From: Candidatus Brocadia pituitae
GTDB taxonomy: Bacteria; Planctomycetota; Brocadiia; Brocadiales; Brocadiaceae
Assembly (NCBI GenBank): GCA_017347445.1
Contig: AP021856.1
Coordinates: 1,868,613-1,932,612, forward strand
Length of the DNA stretch: 64,000 nt
Direction: 5' to 3'
Shown piece by piece: positions 43,078-52,701 of this stretch. Under the pieces are notes generated by a model. The model had not been told where the DNA came from. It ran no database searches and saw nothing but the letters and a program-made list of their open reading frames with translations. Numbering within the stretch: position 1 is the stretch's first letter; each line of letters opens with the position of its first letter. A program made the translations under genes and the position numbers.

Positions 43078-44574
43078 CTATCCTTTTGCAGGCGGAGGTA
43101 ATTCCGCAACCAATCGTAAGGAAATTGTCAATTCATCCAGCTGGTAATGGGGCTTGAGAAAAGCCACAGCTTTATAAACGCCTGGCTTACCCGGCACTTC
43201 ACTCACATCAACCCTTGCCTCCCGTAAAGGAAATTTAGCCTTCAATTCCTGACCGGCATCATCATCCAGAAGGACGTAATTACTAATCCACCGGTTGAGA
43301 AAATCCTCTGCATTCTTGCGCGTCATGAAGCTGCCAATCTTATCCCTCATAATAGACTTGAGGTAGTGGGCAAACCTTGAAACGGCTAGCATATACTGTA
43401 GCTGGGAAGAGAGTCTTGCATTCGCATTTGCAGAATCCGTATCATAAACCTTTGGTTTGTTAGCTGTTTGTGTACTAAAAAAAGCCGCATAATCTGTTCC
43501 CTTGCAGTGTACCAGCGGAATGAAACCAAGATCGGCAAATTCCTTTTCACGCCTATCAGTAATAGCAATTTCTGTAGGGCACTTTAACGCAACCTCCCCT
43601 TCGTCAGTCTTAAATGTGTGGACCGGTAGTCCTTCTACAAGTCCTCCTCCCTCAACACCTCGAATGGCCGCTGTCCAGTGATACTTTGCAAATGCATCAG
43701 TAATGCGTGCTCCGAGCGCATATGCTGCATTAGACCAGAGATATTTACTATGGTCTGTACCCTCCACATCCTCCTCGTAATCAAAGGATTCAACAGGCAC
43801 ATTATCCTTGCCATAGGGCAGTCTCATAAGGATATGAGGCATTGTCAGCGCTACGTATCGGGAATCTTCAGAATTACGAAATGATTTCCATTTCGCATAC
43901 TCAACGCTCTGAAATATCTTCGCCAGGTCCCGTGGGCCGCCAAGTTCGGTGAAACTATCCCAATTAAAGAGCTTTGGTGACGCAGCAGAAATAAATGGTG
44001 CATGAGCCGCTGCCGCGACCTGAGATATTTTTTCAAGAAGCGACATATCTTGCGGATGATTACTAAACTCATAATCCCCTATCAAGGCACCATACGCCTC
44101 CCCGCCAAACATACCAAATTCATGTTCATACACCATCTTAAAGAGTGCCGATTGGTCAAATTCACTTGCCTTTTCAATGTCTTTGAGAAGCTCTTGTTTT
44201 GAAATATTCAATACCTTGATCTTCAGTTTTTCCCCTGTCTCGCTGTTTTGTACAAGGTAGTTCAATCCCCTCCAGGAGGCCTCTAGTTTCTGAAACTCAG
44301 GGAAATGCATAATTTCATTCAATTGTTTTGAAATGAGATCATCTATTGCACTGATCCTCGTATTGATCATAGCTTCTGTATTCTTTGAAACCACGATGGT
44401 TTTTTCCATGATCTGGTTGACAAACTCACCGATGACATCCTTTGCCCATGTCTTTTGACTTTCATCGCGAATCATACGGCCTTCTTCTATGATCTTTTCT
44501 AATAAACTCTTTTCCGCCGGAGCCGCTTCTGCCTGAGCAGCCTCCGTTTTTACCTGTTCTTCTTTTTCTGGCAT
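43078..44574 (-). CDS. tssC: T6SS sheath large subunit TssC
   Basis: Large contractile-sheath protein of 498 residues. Recognisable parts are IDDLISKQLNEIMHFPEFQKLE, SWRGLNYLV, PFISAASPKLF, MPHILMRLPYG and the C-terminal VRELPPPAKG-like end LVAELPPPAKG. An N-terminal Ala/Glu-rich lead (TEAAQAEAAPAEKS) precedes the sheath fold. It follows tssB by 15 bases, matching the universal tssB-tssC pairing. Confidence 0.96.
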   Translation of the reverse strand: MPEKEEQVKTEAAQAEAAPAEKSLLEKIIEEGRMIRDESQKTWAKDVIGEFVNQIMEKTIVVSKNTEAMINTRISAIDDLISKQLNEIMHFPEFQKLEASWRGLNYLVQNSETGEKLKIKVLNISKQELLKDIEKASEFDQSALFKMVYEHEFGMFGGEAYGALIGDYEFSNHPQDMSLLEKISQVAAAAHAPFISAASPKLFNWDSFTELGGPRDLAKIFQSVEYAKWKSFRNSEDSRYVALTMPHILMRLPYGKDNVPVESFDYEEDVEGTDHSKYLWSNAAYALGARITDAFAKYHWTAAIRGVEGGGLVEGLPVHTFKTDEGEVALKCPTEIAITDRREKEFADLGFIPLVHCKGTDYAAFFSTQTANKPKVYDTDSANANARLSSQLQYMLAVSRFAHYLKSIMRDKIGSFMTRKNAEDFLNRWISNYVLLDDDAGQELKAKFPLREARVDVSEVPGKPGVYKAVAFLKPHYQLDELTISLRLVAELPPPAKG

Positions 44575-44589
44575 ACTCCTTCCCTCCTT

Positions 44590-45117
44590 TTAATCTTTCT
44601 TTTGTTCTTCTGGTTTTTTTATACCGGACTCCTCCCCAAGTTTCTGCAGAGAATCGGTGCTTGTAATAACATTTTGAAGAAGTTCATCCAACTTATCATT
44701 ACCATCCAATTTACTCAGCAGGTCAGATAACTTGCGCCGCGCCTCCACCAGTTTCCGTAAGGGTTCTATCTGCACTGCAACGTTTTCCGGATGGAAATCG
44801 TCCAGTGATTCAAATTTCAGCTCAACCCCTACTTTTGTATCCTCCTGCGTGAGCTTATTGTCAACCTTAAATGCCAGCCTCGGTTTCATCCCAGCGAGTA
44901 CATTGTTGAAATTGTCCCTGTCTATTTCAAGGTATTTTCTCTCCTTTACCTTCGGAAGAGGTTCAGCTGGCTTTCCGGAAAAATCCCCTACGACACCGAC
45001 GACAAAAGGAATCTCCTTCATCTGAATAGCGCCACCAATCTCCACATCGTAAGTTATATGCACCCTTGGCGACCTCACCCTGTCAAGTTTGTGCTGTAAA
45101 CTTTCTGGCATAACCAT
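44590..45117 (-). CDS. tssB: T6SS sheath small subunit TssB
   Basis: Small contractile-sheath protein of 175 residues. The pattern RVHITYDVEIGGAIQMKE, LPFVVGVVGDFSG, RKYLEIDRDNFNNV and FESLDDFHPENVA is that of the ImpB/VipA family. A longer than usual C-terminal tail after LDELLQNVI is rich in Lys and Glu. The gene is the first after a 290-bp gap that holds a long hairpin. Confidence 0.96.
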   Translation of the reverse strand: MVMPESLQHKLDRVRSPRVHITYDVEIGGAIQMKEIPFVVGVVGDFSGKPAEPLPKVKERKYLEIDRDNFNNVLAGMKPRLAFKVDNKLTQEDTKVGVELKFESLDDFHPENVAVQIEPLRKLVEARRKLSDLLSKLDGNDKLDELLQNVITSTDSLQKLGEESGIKKPEEQKKD

Positions 45118-45287
45118 CCCTCCTTATAAAAAATTACTGAAAACGTTTCGATACGGTAACTGAGAAATATATTTCGATACTATAGTAGTCCTTGGGTGTA
45201 TTCCCAGTTACTTGCAAAAACCGGGTGAACGGCATGGCTGAGTACATCTTATAAAATTATAGCGGCAAGGCGTGCCTTGCCATCACA

Positions 45288-45364
45288 GTAGGGTGGGCAT
45301 CGCCCACCAAAAAACAGGTAATGTAAGCGAATGCGTTGTGTTTGGTGGGCGATGCCCACCCTAC
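45288..45364. repeat. Perfect 24-bp inverted repeat between tssA and tssB
   Basis: GTAGGGTGGGCATCGCCCAC with AAA (45288-45311) is repeated as exact inverse at 45341-45364, with a 29-base loop. Each arm is also partly self-complementary (GGGTGGGC with GCCCACC), so alternative cruciform folds exist. Elements with this sequence style are common dispersed repeats in several bacterial groups. It splits the secretion operon and could act as a processing or attenuation site. The rest of the 45118-45409 gap shows no gene. Confidence 0.85.
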
Positions 45365-45409
45365 CCGGTTAATCAATTTACAGAAATCGGGAATGCACCC
45401 GTAGTCCCT

Positions 45410-46792
45410 TCAGTAAGTAATTGCCTTGGTAATATCGGTAGTGCAAATCTTTTTAAACAGTTCTTTTGCCCTTTCTTTATCAGCTTCAGGAGGGGTTCCC
45501 GATATCAGGCATTGATAGAGAGCATCGTGTATCTCCGCTATCCACATGGGTGATTCCCAACGCTCTAAATGTAACTCATTTATCAATGCGTATAACTCCT
45601 CCATAATGGGTCTGGCCAAATCAGGTCTTTGGGCCTTCAGGCAGAGTTTGACCATAAGGAGTCGAAAGCGATTTTTTTCCCGCACCGAAGGCATGCTGGA
45701 TGAAACTCCGTAAATATGACTTAGTGCAGCCCGTATCCCCTCGTTCTTTAATTTTTTAAGAGCATCTTCCCATACGATCTTTTCCTTAGATTCAGAATCC
45801 GAAAATTGGTTTGCACTGCCTAAGCCATCAGACCCATGCCTGGTTAATGGAGAGCTTGTATCTTCATCTTCTTTTTTTCCGCCCTGCAATGAAGCATCCG
45901 TTTCCGCATTCTGTTCCGGGGGTGGAGCGCGCCTGTTTTTTTCTTTCAGTATCAATTCTGCCACCTTATCCTTTGAAACAAATTGTTCCACATCAGCAAG
46001 TGCCTTCCTGAATTCAGCCAATCTTGGGGCAGTAGACTTTGGTTTTTCGTCTTTTGGGGCGTGAGAAACAAATTTTTGATCAACGATTTTTTCAAATTCA
46101 TCAAAAGCCTCACGACACTGCCTTATCTTTTCTTCCAGTTCAAAATAATATGCTCCGGTTGAAATATCGATTGCAGCATCAAAATCCTCGGCAGTCAATT
46201 TTCCGTCAGCTACCATTTCATCCCGATCTTTCTTCTTTTTTTCATCTACATCCCCGTATTGATTACGGGTATTCTTTTCATAGCCAACCTTACGGGACTC
46301 TTTCCATTTCAGCCAGGAATAACCTGGCGATACCTTGCTGTCCGTGATGGGAATCTGCTTTATCATGGACGCTTTTCCTTCTGTTTCATTTGCATTAATA
46401 ACTTCCAGCACATTGACCCTGGACTCTAAATCTTCTCCTTCAATTTCGGGATAGATACTATCCCAATAATTCATTAATAGACCAGTGAGAATTTTAAAAC
46501 CTAACGCGAGTCCTTCAAAACCATCCGTTTTAGTTAATGCCTCCGTAAGCCAGACAGCTAATTGTAGATCTTTTGTCTTATGAGTAAGCGCGTCAATCGA
46601 TAATTCACTGACTTTATTCCAGTCTACCTTCTTGATTTCATGCCTCCAGTCGCCTTGGTTAAGTTCATCTTCCTCCCTTCGGGCTTCCTTCAGCTCATCA
46701 TAGACGCTGTCGTACCGGAGGTTTTCACCTGCTTTCTTTTCACCAGGAATTGGGGACAATAGGGCATCCAAATCAATCTTTATTTTCATCAT
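45410..46792 (-). CDS. tssA: T6SS protein TssA (ImpA family)
   Basis: The 460-residue protein coordinates tube-sheath assembly. It begins DLDALLSPIPGEKKAGENLRYD, the ImpA N-terminal signature, followed by the WLTEALTKTDGFEGLALGF helix region. The middle contains a charged low-complexity stretch (PPPEQNAETDASLQGG), and the C-terminus LVKLCLKAQRPDLARPIMEEL to LERWESPMWIAEIHDALY resembles the VasJ-type TssA end. Its start overlaps the stop of tagJ by four bases. Confidence 0.93.
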   Translation of the reverse strand: MMKIKIDLDALLSPIPGEKKAGENLRYDSVYDELKEARREEDELNQGDWRHEIKKVDWNKVSELSIDALTHKTKDLQLAVWLTEALTKTDGFEGLALGFKILTGLLMNYWDSIYPEIEGEDLESRVNVLEVINANETEGKASMIKQIPITDSKVSPGYSWLKWKESRKVGYEKNTRNQYGDVDEKKKKDRDEMVADGKLTAEDFDAAIDISTGAYYFELEEKIRQCREAFDEFEKIVDQKFVSHAPKDEKPKSTAPRLAEFRKALADVEQFVSKDKVAELILKEKNRRAPPPEQNAETDASLQGGKKEDEDTSSPLTRHGSDGLGSANQFSDSESKEKIVWEDALKKLKNEGIRAALSHIYGVSSSMPSVREKNRFRLLMVKLCLKAQRPDLARPIMEELYALINELHLERWESPMWIAEIHDALYQCLISGTPPEADKERAKELFKKICTTDITKAITY

Positions 46793-47598
46793 GGTTTTTC
46801 TGTTCTGTTAGAAGTTGAAAACGTAACCTCACGTAGTTCCAAAATGGGAATTTCATCTTCGCCTATCTGAAAAATGCGCTGCCCCGACCCCTTTGAAAAT
46901 GGTCCGCCAAGAGAAATCCAGTCGGTCATCCTCCCCATCTTTATCCGGTCGTCACGGTGAGACAACGAATCGTAATACAGCACCGGCAAGTAACAATGCA
47001 AACCAAGCCCTTCCTGTGTCGTAATACGGGCTGCTATCCAAAGATAATCAAAAAGCGTTTTGGGCGGAGAGATAATAATTTCTTTTAAAGAGTCAAAAGG
47101 CATCCATATATACTGTTCATGAACGATTGTTTCGAGAAAAATGGATACCAAGGTATCCGTATCTCGGATACCAGTAAAGCTCTTACCATTTGCAGTTCCC
47201 GATATAACGGGTCGCTGTTCATCTATTCGGTTAAACAGGTCAGAGGCCTCCTCTGTTTTTCTTTCAGTAAGCTTCTCCAGAGCAGAAAAGTACCTTTCGG
47301 CATAGGGCGGCGCTTTTGGCAAGAAAGCAGGACGACTGTTCCTTTTAAAGACTTCACTGCGAAGCCTTTCTGCCCGGATCAGATTTTTGTAAACCTGCAC
47401 CCCTGTCTCCCGGCTGGAATCCTGAGTTGCAATGATATCGAGGTGTTGTTCCGCCTTATCCCATTCACCACAGAAAGAAAGTACCTGAAACAGGAGTGTT
47501 CGCCGGCTCATATCTGCAGGCGATGACTTTACTTCTTCAATCAATTGTTCGCGTGCCTTTGAAAGATTGCTTGCTTTTACAAGATCTCTTGTGTCCAT
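46789..47598 (-). CDS. tagJ: T6SS accessory protein TagJ (ImpE/SciE)
   Basis: Accessory protein of about 270 residues that in other systems binds TssB and ClpV. The N-terminal TPR-like half reads AREQLIEEVKSSPADMSRR then LFQVLSFCGEWDKAEQHLD, the ImpE signature; the C-terminal half contains FDYLWIAARITTQEGLGL and VLYYDSLSHRDDRIKMGR, which is the ImpE domain core. I chose 47598 where AAGGAA lies ten bases upstream; frames upstream to 47658 would overlap tagF. Position after tagF and before tssA is consistent. Confidence 0.9.
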   Translation of the reverse strand: MDTRDLVKASNLSKAREQLIEEVKSSPADMSRRTLLFQVLSFCGEWDKAEQHLDIIATQDSSRETGVQVYKNLIRAERLRSEVFKRNSRPAFLPKAPPYAERYFSALEKLTERKTEEASDLFNRIDEQRPVISGTANGKSFTGIRDTDTLVSIFLETIVHEQYIWMPFDSLKEIIISPPKTLFDYLWIAARITTQEGLGLHCYLPVLYYDSLSHRDDRIKMGRMTDWISLGGPFSKGSGQRIFQIGEDEIPILELREVTFSTSNRTEKP

Positions 47599-47612
47599 AG
47601 TAATGTATTCCT

Positions 47613-48407
47613 TCATACAGAGACAATTCCACTTGATTCTGAAAAACTTACGGACCAAAACTTAGGAAAATCGTCCTGAGTTAAAGGACGTCTCAAAAGC
47701 GCCAGATACACCTGTTCCATGATCCCGCCCATAAAAATGGCATTTGGAGCAGCGTTAAGCTGTTCCTTTAAAAGAAAGTGCCAATAATGAATCAACATAG
47801 TCTGGCTATAAAACAGTTTGTTATTCAGGCAAAGAATAAATTCTGTCTTCTTTGACAACTCAGACGTTACACTTTCGATGCGCTTAGTATCTTGAGGAGA
47901 GGTGCGCATGTAATTATTAACAAGTTCTGTAGCGCTCTCTCTCTTTGCTTTAGAATCAGGCCAATCAGTAACAGGTGATCGAATATTCTGCACCTCGGCT
48001 TCCATTTTTTTTAAATCACTATGCGTTTGAGCCGACAGGTATTCGATCTGATTCCAGGTATTTTCGCAGGCAAACGGCAGGAATTCCCACTGTTCTTCCC
48101 AGTCCTTAAGGGAACCCGTTCCCATAATCAGCAGCGGGTAAGGCCTGCCGAGCTTATCGCTGCTATCTTTTACCAGACCGCACACGAGCATTCCTTTCCT
48201 GGACCCCTTCGCCCAGAAACGCCACGAACATGCTTTATGACTCGTTCTATTTTTTGAGGTTTGCATGGTATAACCCTTTTCAACCCAAACTGAAAAATAT
48301 TTCATCAATGGAAAGGCATTTCCACATTGAAAAAAATCTCTGGACACCGGATGTTTACCATAAGCTGCCCAGCGCCAATCTTGTTCAGATTTCAATGATC
48401 CCAACAT
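47613..48407 (-). CDS. tagF: T6SS regulator TagF-like protein
   Basis: Protein of 264 residues of the family first named BMA_A0400. The pattern YGKHPVSRDFFQCG near residue 14 and the PLLIMG stretch near 90 are typical of TagF N-terminal domains, which repress secretion post-translationally in Pseudomonas by binding FHA or kinase-related partners. The C-terminal PP2C-like domain seen in PppA-TagF fusions is absent. It overlaps tssM by 16 bp. Confidence 0.85.
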   Translation of the reverse strand: MLGSLKSEQDWRWAAYGKHPVSRDFFQCGNAFPLMKYFSVWVEKGYTMQTSKNRTSHKACSWRFWAKGSRKGMLVCGLVKDSSDKLGRPYPLLIMGTGSLKDWEEQWEFLPFACENTWNQIEYLSAQTHSDLKKMEAEVQNIRSPVTDWPDSKAKRESATELVNNYMRTSPQDTKRIESVTSELSKKTEFILCLNNKLFYSQTMLIHYWHFLLKEQLNAAPNAIFMGGIMEQVYLALLRRPLTQDDFPKFWSVSFSESSGIVSV

Positions 48408-51400
48408 GATGCAATATTCCTGGGCACGGATTCCTGAAGAGAAGCAAAATGTTCAAGAAGCGCCTGATGTCCTCTGAATTCATATTTTACCTTGATATAT
48501 TTGATTCCTAAACGTTCCATACATGTCCGCTGATCGTCATGAAAATCCCCTGCAGTAAAAGTATGCTGACCGCCCGGAAAATCACGCAAAAAATTTGGGA
48601 AGGCCTGTGCGCCTTCGTATTGCTTTATGAGGTTAATGTTTTCACCTACATCAATCTGTAAAAAAACATCACCACAGGTTTCTGGTATCCAACGAAAGGT
48701 TTCCTGAACAGGATAATTTTTGTTTGTTAAACTCTGCGTGCTGCCAGAACATCTCATCTCCAGCCGCGTGCTATGAGGCTTTTTTTTTGCGTCGGGATTA
48801 ACATCAAAAGGAATTGCCTTGATGGTAACATCGTATGCTGCCTGTATTGACTTGGCAGTTTTATATCCTTCGGTTGTAAACGTTAAAAAATGTTCCTCGA
48901 AGGGTATCATTTCTCCCATTACCTTCCTGGCATAATATCCTTTTTTCGGGTCACGGTCCAAAAAAGGAGAGGCATGCCCGCGAATAAATTTTGTGGCATA
49001 ACCTTCCTGCCCCAGCAGAACAAGGTTTACATTCTTTTGTTGAGATGTGCCTTCAAGTTCCATAAGCACTTCCTTTTCCCATAACTTCTGGAGATTACAA
49101 GCCGTTTCCCTGATAGTATATTTTTTCAGAAATTCCAGCGGGCCACTGATTACTAGCCAGAACATGTGCATGTCAGAACCGGCGCTGTCCATCGCAGCCT
49201 TGAGACTGGCGAGAGAATTATGTGCTGTCAAAAAAGCAGATTTCCCGGTGGCTGCGTCTTCAGAAAAGACTTGTGCTGCCATCTGAAATGCAACTTCACG
49301 GGAAGACGAAACCCGCGTTATTTCTGTTAAAGCCTTCAGATAATCATGCAACGCATTTGCAATATGCCTCTGTGTTTCCAGGTTTTTTGTGAGGCCTGTC
49401 TTTTGGCTTATTTTTCCAAGGAGTTGTTCTCCTTTTTTTACAACGGTTGAAAACATACCCGTTCCTGAACCCGCGGCAGGATTAAGCGTATGGAGCCTCG
49501 TATTATTTATTGAATAAACGCTCATAATCCATGGAGGCAAATCTTCCTCTTTGGTGACTGGTTCCAATTCTTCAGCCATTCTCTCCAATAATGAAAAATA
49601 GGGGTCTTGTTGTATTGCGATTTTCTTCGCTACTTCTTTCCATGCTTGTATGTCAGGTAATGCACGTCCGTCAACAGAGACAACTAATCTGTCGATCCCT
49701 TTAGAAAACCCATTGCCAAAATCATGCCACGAATCTTTGTAGGCCTTCTGATAGGATGTTTGAAATGCTGATTTCTGACTGGCAATAATAAGGGGGTCGC
49801 CAAGAGCAGTTTCTATCTCGGCAAGAAAGGCATCGATCTCTTTTTTCCCTTTCTTAGTAAACGCCCGCGGTATGACAGATTCCGGTGACGCTGACCCTGT
49901 GCCGCCCCAAAAAGAGCCTAATGAAACCTCCGGAATGGACAAAGATGGATCCGTATTAACCCAGGGAATAAGCCAATCAAAGTTTGTCTTCCTTATCGTG
50001 AGCATATGCTTTAACCACTTCTGAAGTTTATTCATCTCTTCATTGAGAGTATTTGCATTTTCATTCATATCCTGCCACACGATGTGGTAAAGATAGAGAT
50101 CAGAAAAATTCTCCCGGATATCCGGCGCCAATTCTTTATCGTCTGTCACAACAGAGGCAGTCCGAAATGGCTGAGGTCTGGCACGAAGACTCTCAAGCCC
50201 TTCACCTTCCAGACGAGCTCGCATCAGATTAATGCATCTTACCAGGCAGGCAATATCACCACCGTAATTCTCATAGCTACTGTTGCCGGATGAATGTATT
50301 ATCCTCGACTCCATCCTTTCATTAAACTGCTTGAAGAACTGATCCCGAAACTGATTACAGTATTTAATCTTGAGAAAACCCTCCACTTTTTTGCTTTCAT
50401 TCAGTCCAAATCGCGGAATCCACCAGGTGCGGTTTTGATCCTCTATGTTTAAGATACTATCCTTAAATTCAGCCATAACTCCTGCATCAGGAATCAATTC
50501 TCCGCTTAAAATGGTGGGTTTTAAAAATTTCATAGGAACGTCTCTTATAATCTTCAGGTTTTTAACAAAGGAAAAGCTCAGTACACCACAAAGAGCCAGA
50601 CACATGATAAACCATGAAGACAAACCAAGATTTCTTGTAAGTTTCCCCCACTCCACAGCCTGGGTGGTGGGGGCAAAAAGCCGCCTGTCTGTGGGGAGGA
50701 TTCTTGAAAAAAAATCATGAAGAAACAAACCCTTACTGGTACCCGGCAACACTTCTTTTTCTCCAATAAGCCCCAGGGCATTTAAAAAATGAGAAAAAGG
50801 ACGCCCCTCCTGACGTCCGCTGCTGAAAAAAAGACCCCTGAAAATTGCTGTCTCCTGATAGGGATTTTCCCGAAACGCTTCCTTCATAAACGCGCCAAGA
50901 CCTCTTTTCAGATTTTTGAACTCTTCGGGAAAAAGTAAGATGCCCGGATGTATCTCTTCGGATTCAGGTTGATGAAGGAAAAGCAGACGAAGGCTCCTTA
51001 ATCGTTCCCCTATGGTATGAATGGCTTCTTCCTGAAATGCAATTACATCGGTTGACAGATTCTTGTTGATGACGCCCATAGGCTGTTCGAGGCCCTTTTC
51101 CGGCAAATGCTCACAAAACTTTGTCATTCCCTGGATTAGATCACACTTGGTAACAAGCACGTAAACCGGGAACTTAAACCCCAACACCCGCATCAATTCG
51201 TCGATGCGGAGACGGATATTGCGACCGTCTTCTTCCAGTGTTTCAGATGAGGCTTCCAGGAGTTTATTTGCGGCAACAGAAACGATAACGCCATTGATAG
51301 GCTCTCTTTTCCGGTATTTTACTAAAAGATTGAGAAACTTATGCCATTCTTCCTTATCCCGTCCTTCATCGATCGGTATAGACCATCTCCCCGCGGTATC

Positions 51401-51919
51401 AAGAATAATCGCCTGCTCAAAAAACCACCAGTCGCAATTCCGTGTCCCTGATATACCAGGAGTCTTGTTTATTTCTGAGAACGATGAAGAAAGGTTGGCA
51501 CTGTTAATAGCAGTAGTTTTCCCTGTGCCACTTTCGCCGATAATTAAATACCACGGCAGCACATACAGGGGATTTCCAAACTTCCTCAGATGTGAGCGTT
51601 TTAATGCCTCGACACCGCTCTTCCATTTATCCTGAAGTTCTTTGAGTTCTTCTCTCTCTTTTCCCTTAAGGGCTGCAAGATGCCGCTCATTCTGATCGAT
51701 AACCTGCTGAACAAACTTTTTTTCCCGCTGTCTGAGCAATATTTTCCGGAGAAAATACCCACCTGCACAAAGTCCTGCGATACCCAGTAAAACAATGAAC
51801 CCTATCCACCATGGCCATGCCAGGCTAAGCGTAAGCCCGAAAGCAAAGAGGGAAATTAAAATAATTATTGCGATAATGAGGAAAATCTTGAGAAACTTTA
51901 CGATAAGATCTTTCATCAC
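48392..51919 (-). CDS. tssM: T6SS membrane-complex protein TssM (IcmF)
   Basis: Inner-membrane ATPase-like protein of 1175 residues linking cytoplasm to TssJ. Two N-terminal membrane segments (about residues 9-30 and 33-50) are followed by Walker A GESGTGKT near 128 and the IcmF-type GTRNCDWWF, with a third membrane segment near residue 440 (WFIMCLALCGVLSFSFV). The periplasmic part ends with the PFP GGQ-like DFPGGQHTFTAGDF typical of TssM. It has all expected parts and starts nine bases after tssL. Confidence 0.96.
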   Translation of the reverse strand: MMKDLIVKFLKIFLIIAIIILISLFAFGLTLSLAWPWWIGFIVLLGIAGLCAGGYFLRKILLRQREKKFVQQVIDQNERHLAALKGKEREELKELQDKWKSGVEALKRSHLRKFGNPLYVLPWYLIIGESGTGKTTAINSANLSSSFSEINKTPGISGTRNCDWWFFEQAIILDTAGRWSIPIDEGRDKEEWHKFLNLLVKYRKREPINGVIVSVAANKLLEASSETLEEDGRNIRLRIDELMRVLGFKFPVYVLVTKCDLIQGMTKFCEHLPEKGLEQPMGVINKNLSTDVIAFQEEAIHTIGERLRSLRLLFLHQPESEEIHPGILLFPEEFKNLKRGLGAFMKEAFRENPYQETAIFRGLFFSSGRQEGRPFSHFLNALGLIGEKEVLPGTSKGLFLHDFFSRILPTDRRLFAPTTQAVEWGKLTRNLGLSSWFIMCLALCGVLSFSFVKNLKIIRDVPMKFLKPTILSGELIPDAGVMAEFKDSILNIEDQNRTWWIPRFGLNESKKVEGFLKIKYCNQFRDQFFKQFNERMESRIIHSSGNSSYENYGGDIACLVRCINLMRARLEGEGLESLRARPQPFRTASVVTDDKELAPDIRENFSDLYLYHIVWQDMNENANTLNEEMNKLQKWLKHMLTIRKTNFDWLIPWVNTDPSLSIPEVSLGSFWGGTGSASPESVIPRAFTKKGKKEIDAFLAEIETALGDPLIIASQKSAFQTSYQKAYKDSWHDFGNGFSKGIDRLVVSVDGRALPDIQAWKEVAKKIAIQQDPYFSLLERMAEELEPVTKEEDLPPWIMSVYSINNTRLHTLNPAAGSGTGMFSTVVKKGEQLLGKISQKTGLTKNLETQRHIANALHDYLKALTEITRVSSSREVAFQMAAQVFSEDAATGKSAFLTAHNSLASLKAAMDSAGSDMHMFWLVISGPLEFLKKYTIRETACNLQKLWEKEVLMELEGTSQQKNVNLVLLGQEGYATKFIRGHASPFLDRDPKKGYYARKVMGEMIPFEEHFLTFTTEGYKTAKSIQAAYDVTIKAIPFDVNPDAKKKPHSTRLEMRCSGSTQSLTNKNYPVQETFRWIPETCGDVFLQIDVGENINLIKQYEGAQAFPNFLRDFPGGQHTFTAGDFHDDQRTCMERLGIKYIKVKYEFRGHQALLEHFASLQESVPRNIASCWDH

Positions 51920-51927
51920 GAGTGTAC

Positions 51928-52593
51928 CTATAAAATGTTATTTCCGATACTCCCCAGGACAAACCGGTAGATTAAGAATAACAATCCAAAAAAGAGCACC
52001 GATCCTGCACCGCTGGCAATAGCAACCACGGGGAACCGGAATTTCTTCCTTTTACGACCGTCCGGAACGACTTCATTTGGATAAGCTTCCGGAAACAATT
52101 CTGCTCTTTCAAGCGAAGGAAGCCCTACGGAACTTCCCATAAGGATTTTGAGATTGGATGTTTTCAGTTGCTCCAGAAGGTATTCGTCTCCTTTATGGCA
52201 GTAACGTCCGGTAAAACCCAGGGAGAGGCAGAAATAAAAAACCTCCCTCACCTGCCCCTGATGAAGTCCCAGGGCGTTTAATCTCTCAAAAAACTCTTCT
52301 CCGGCATCTGTAGTGCTGTAATAGACACGCTGAAGCGACTTTTTCTGCCACTGGTTTTTTTGAGCCCACGCAGAATTCAGAATAACTTCATCTGCCCAGG
52401 CACATACGGCAAAACGAGCGTGATCATAATCCTCGCGCGGAAAAAGGTCGTTCTTAAGGCACTCTTCACTTTTCGTGAGTAGTCTTACAATATCAGCCTT
52501 TACCTGTTCATATCTTGGTTGTTTTACGGTAACCGTTTTCTGAAAATACACCACATAGGCAATAAGCTCTATAAAATAATCCGTTAAATGCAT
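51928..52593 (-). CDS. tssL: T6SS membrane-complex protein TssL (DotU)
   Basis: Protein of 221 residues with a cytoplasmic helical domain and a C-terminal membrane anchor (SVLFFGLLFLIYRFVLG). The DotU pattern AVCAWADEVILNSAW and FFERLNAL, FYFCLSLGFTGRY is clear. No peptidoglycan-binding OmpA domain is fused, so this is the short form. I start at 52593, where TAAGGAA lies seven bases upstream, rather than the TTG two codons earlier. Confidence 0.95.
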   Translation of the reverse strand: MHLTDYFIELIAYVVYFQKTVTVKQPRYEQVKADIVRLLTKSEECLKNDLFPREDYDHARFAVCAWADEVILNSAWAQKNQWQKKSLQRVYYSTTDAGEEFFERLNALGLHQGQVREVFYFCLSLGFTGRYCHKGDEYLLEQLKTSNLKILMGSSVGLPSLERAELFPEAYPNEVVPDGRKRKKFRFPVVAIASGAGSVLFFGLLFLIYRFVLGSIGNNIL

Positions 52594-52701
52594 CTGCAAT
52601 TTCCTTACTGAGTAATTTTCAGATAATAAAATTCCTTGAGATATGTAAGGCTTTTCACGGTATCATTCCCTTACAACACGAGCAGAATTTTCTTTAAATT
52701 A

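Noticed and set aside
45272-45553. 93-codon open frame over the tssA-tssB gap
   Set aside because: It runs across the long inverted repeat and into the end of tssA on the other strand, so it is not credible as a gene.
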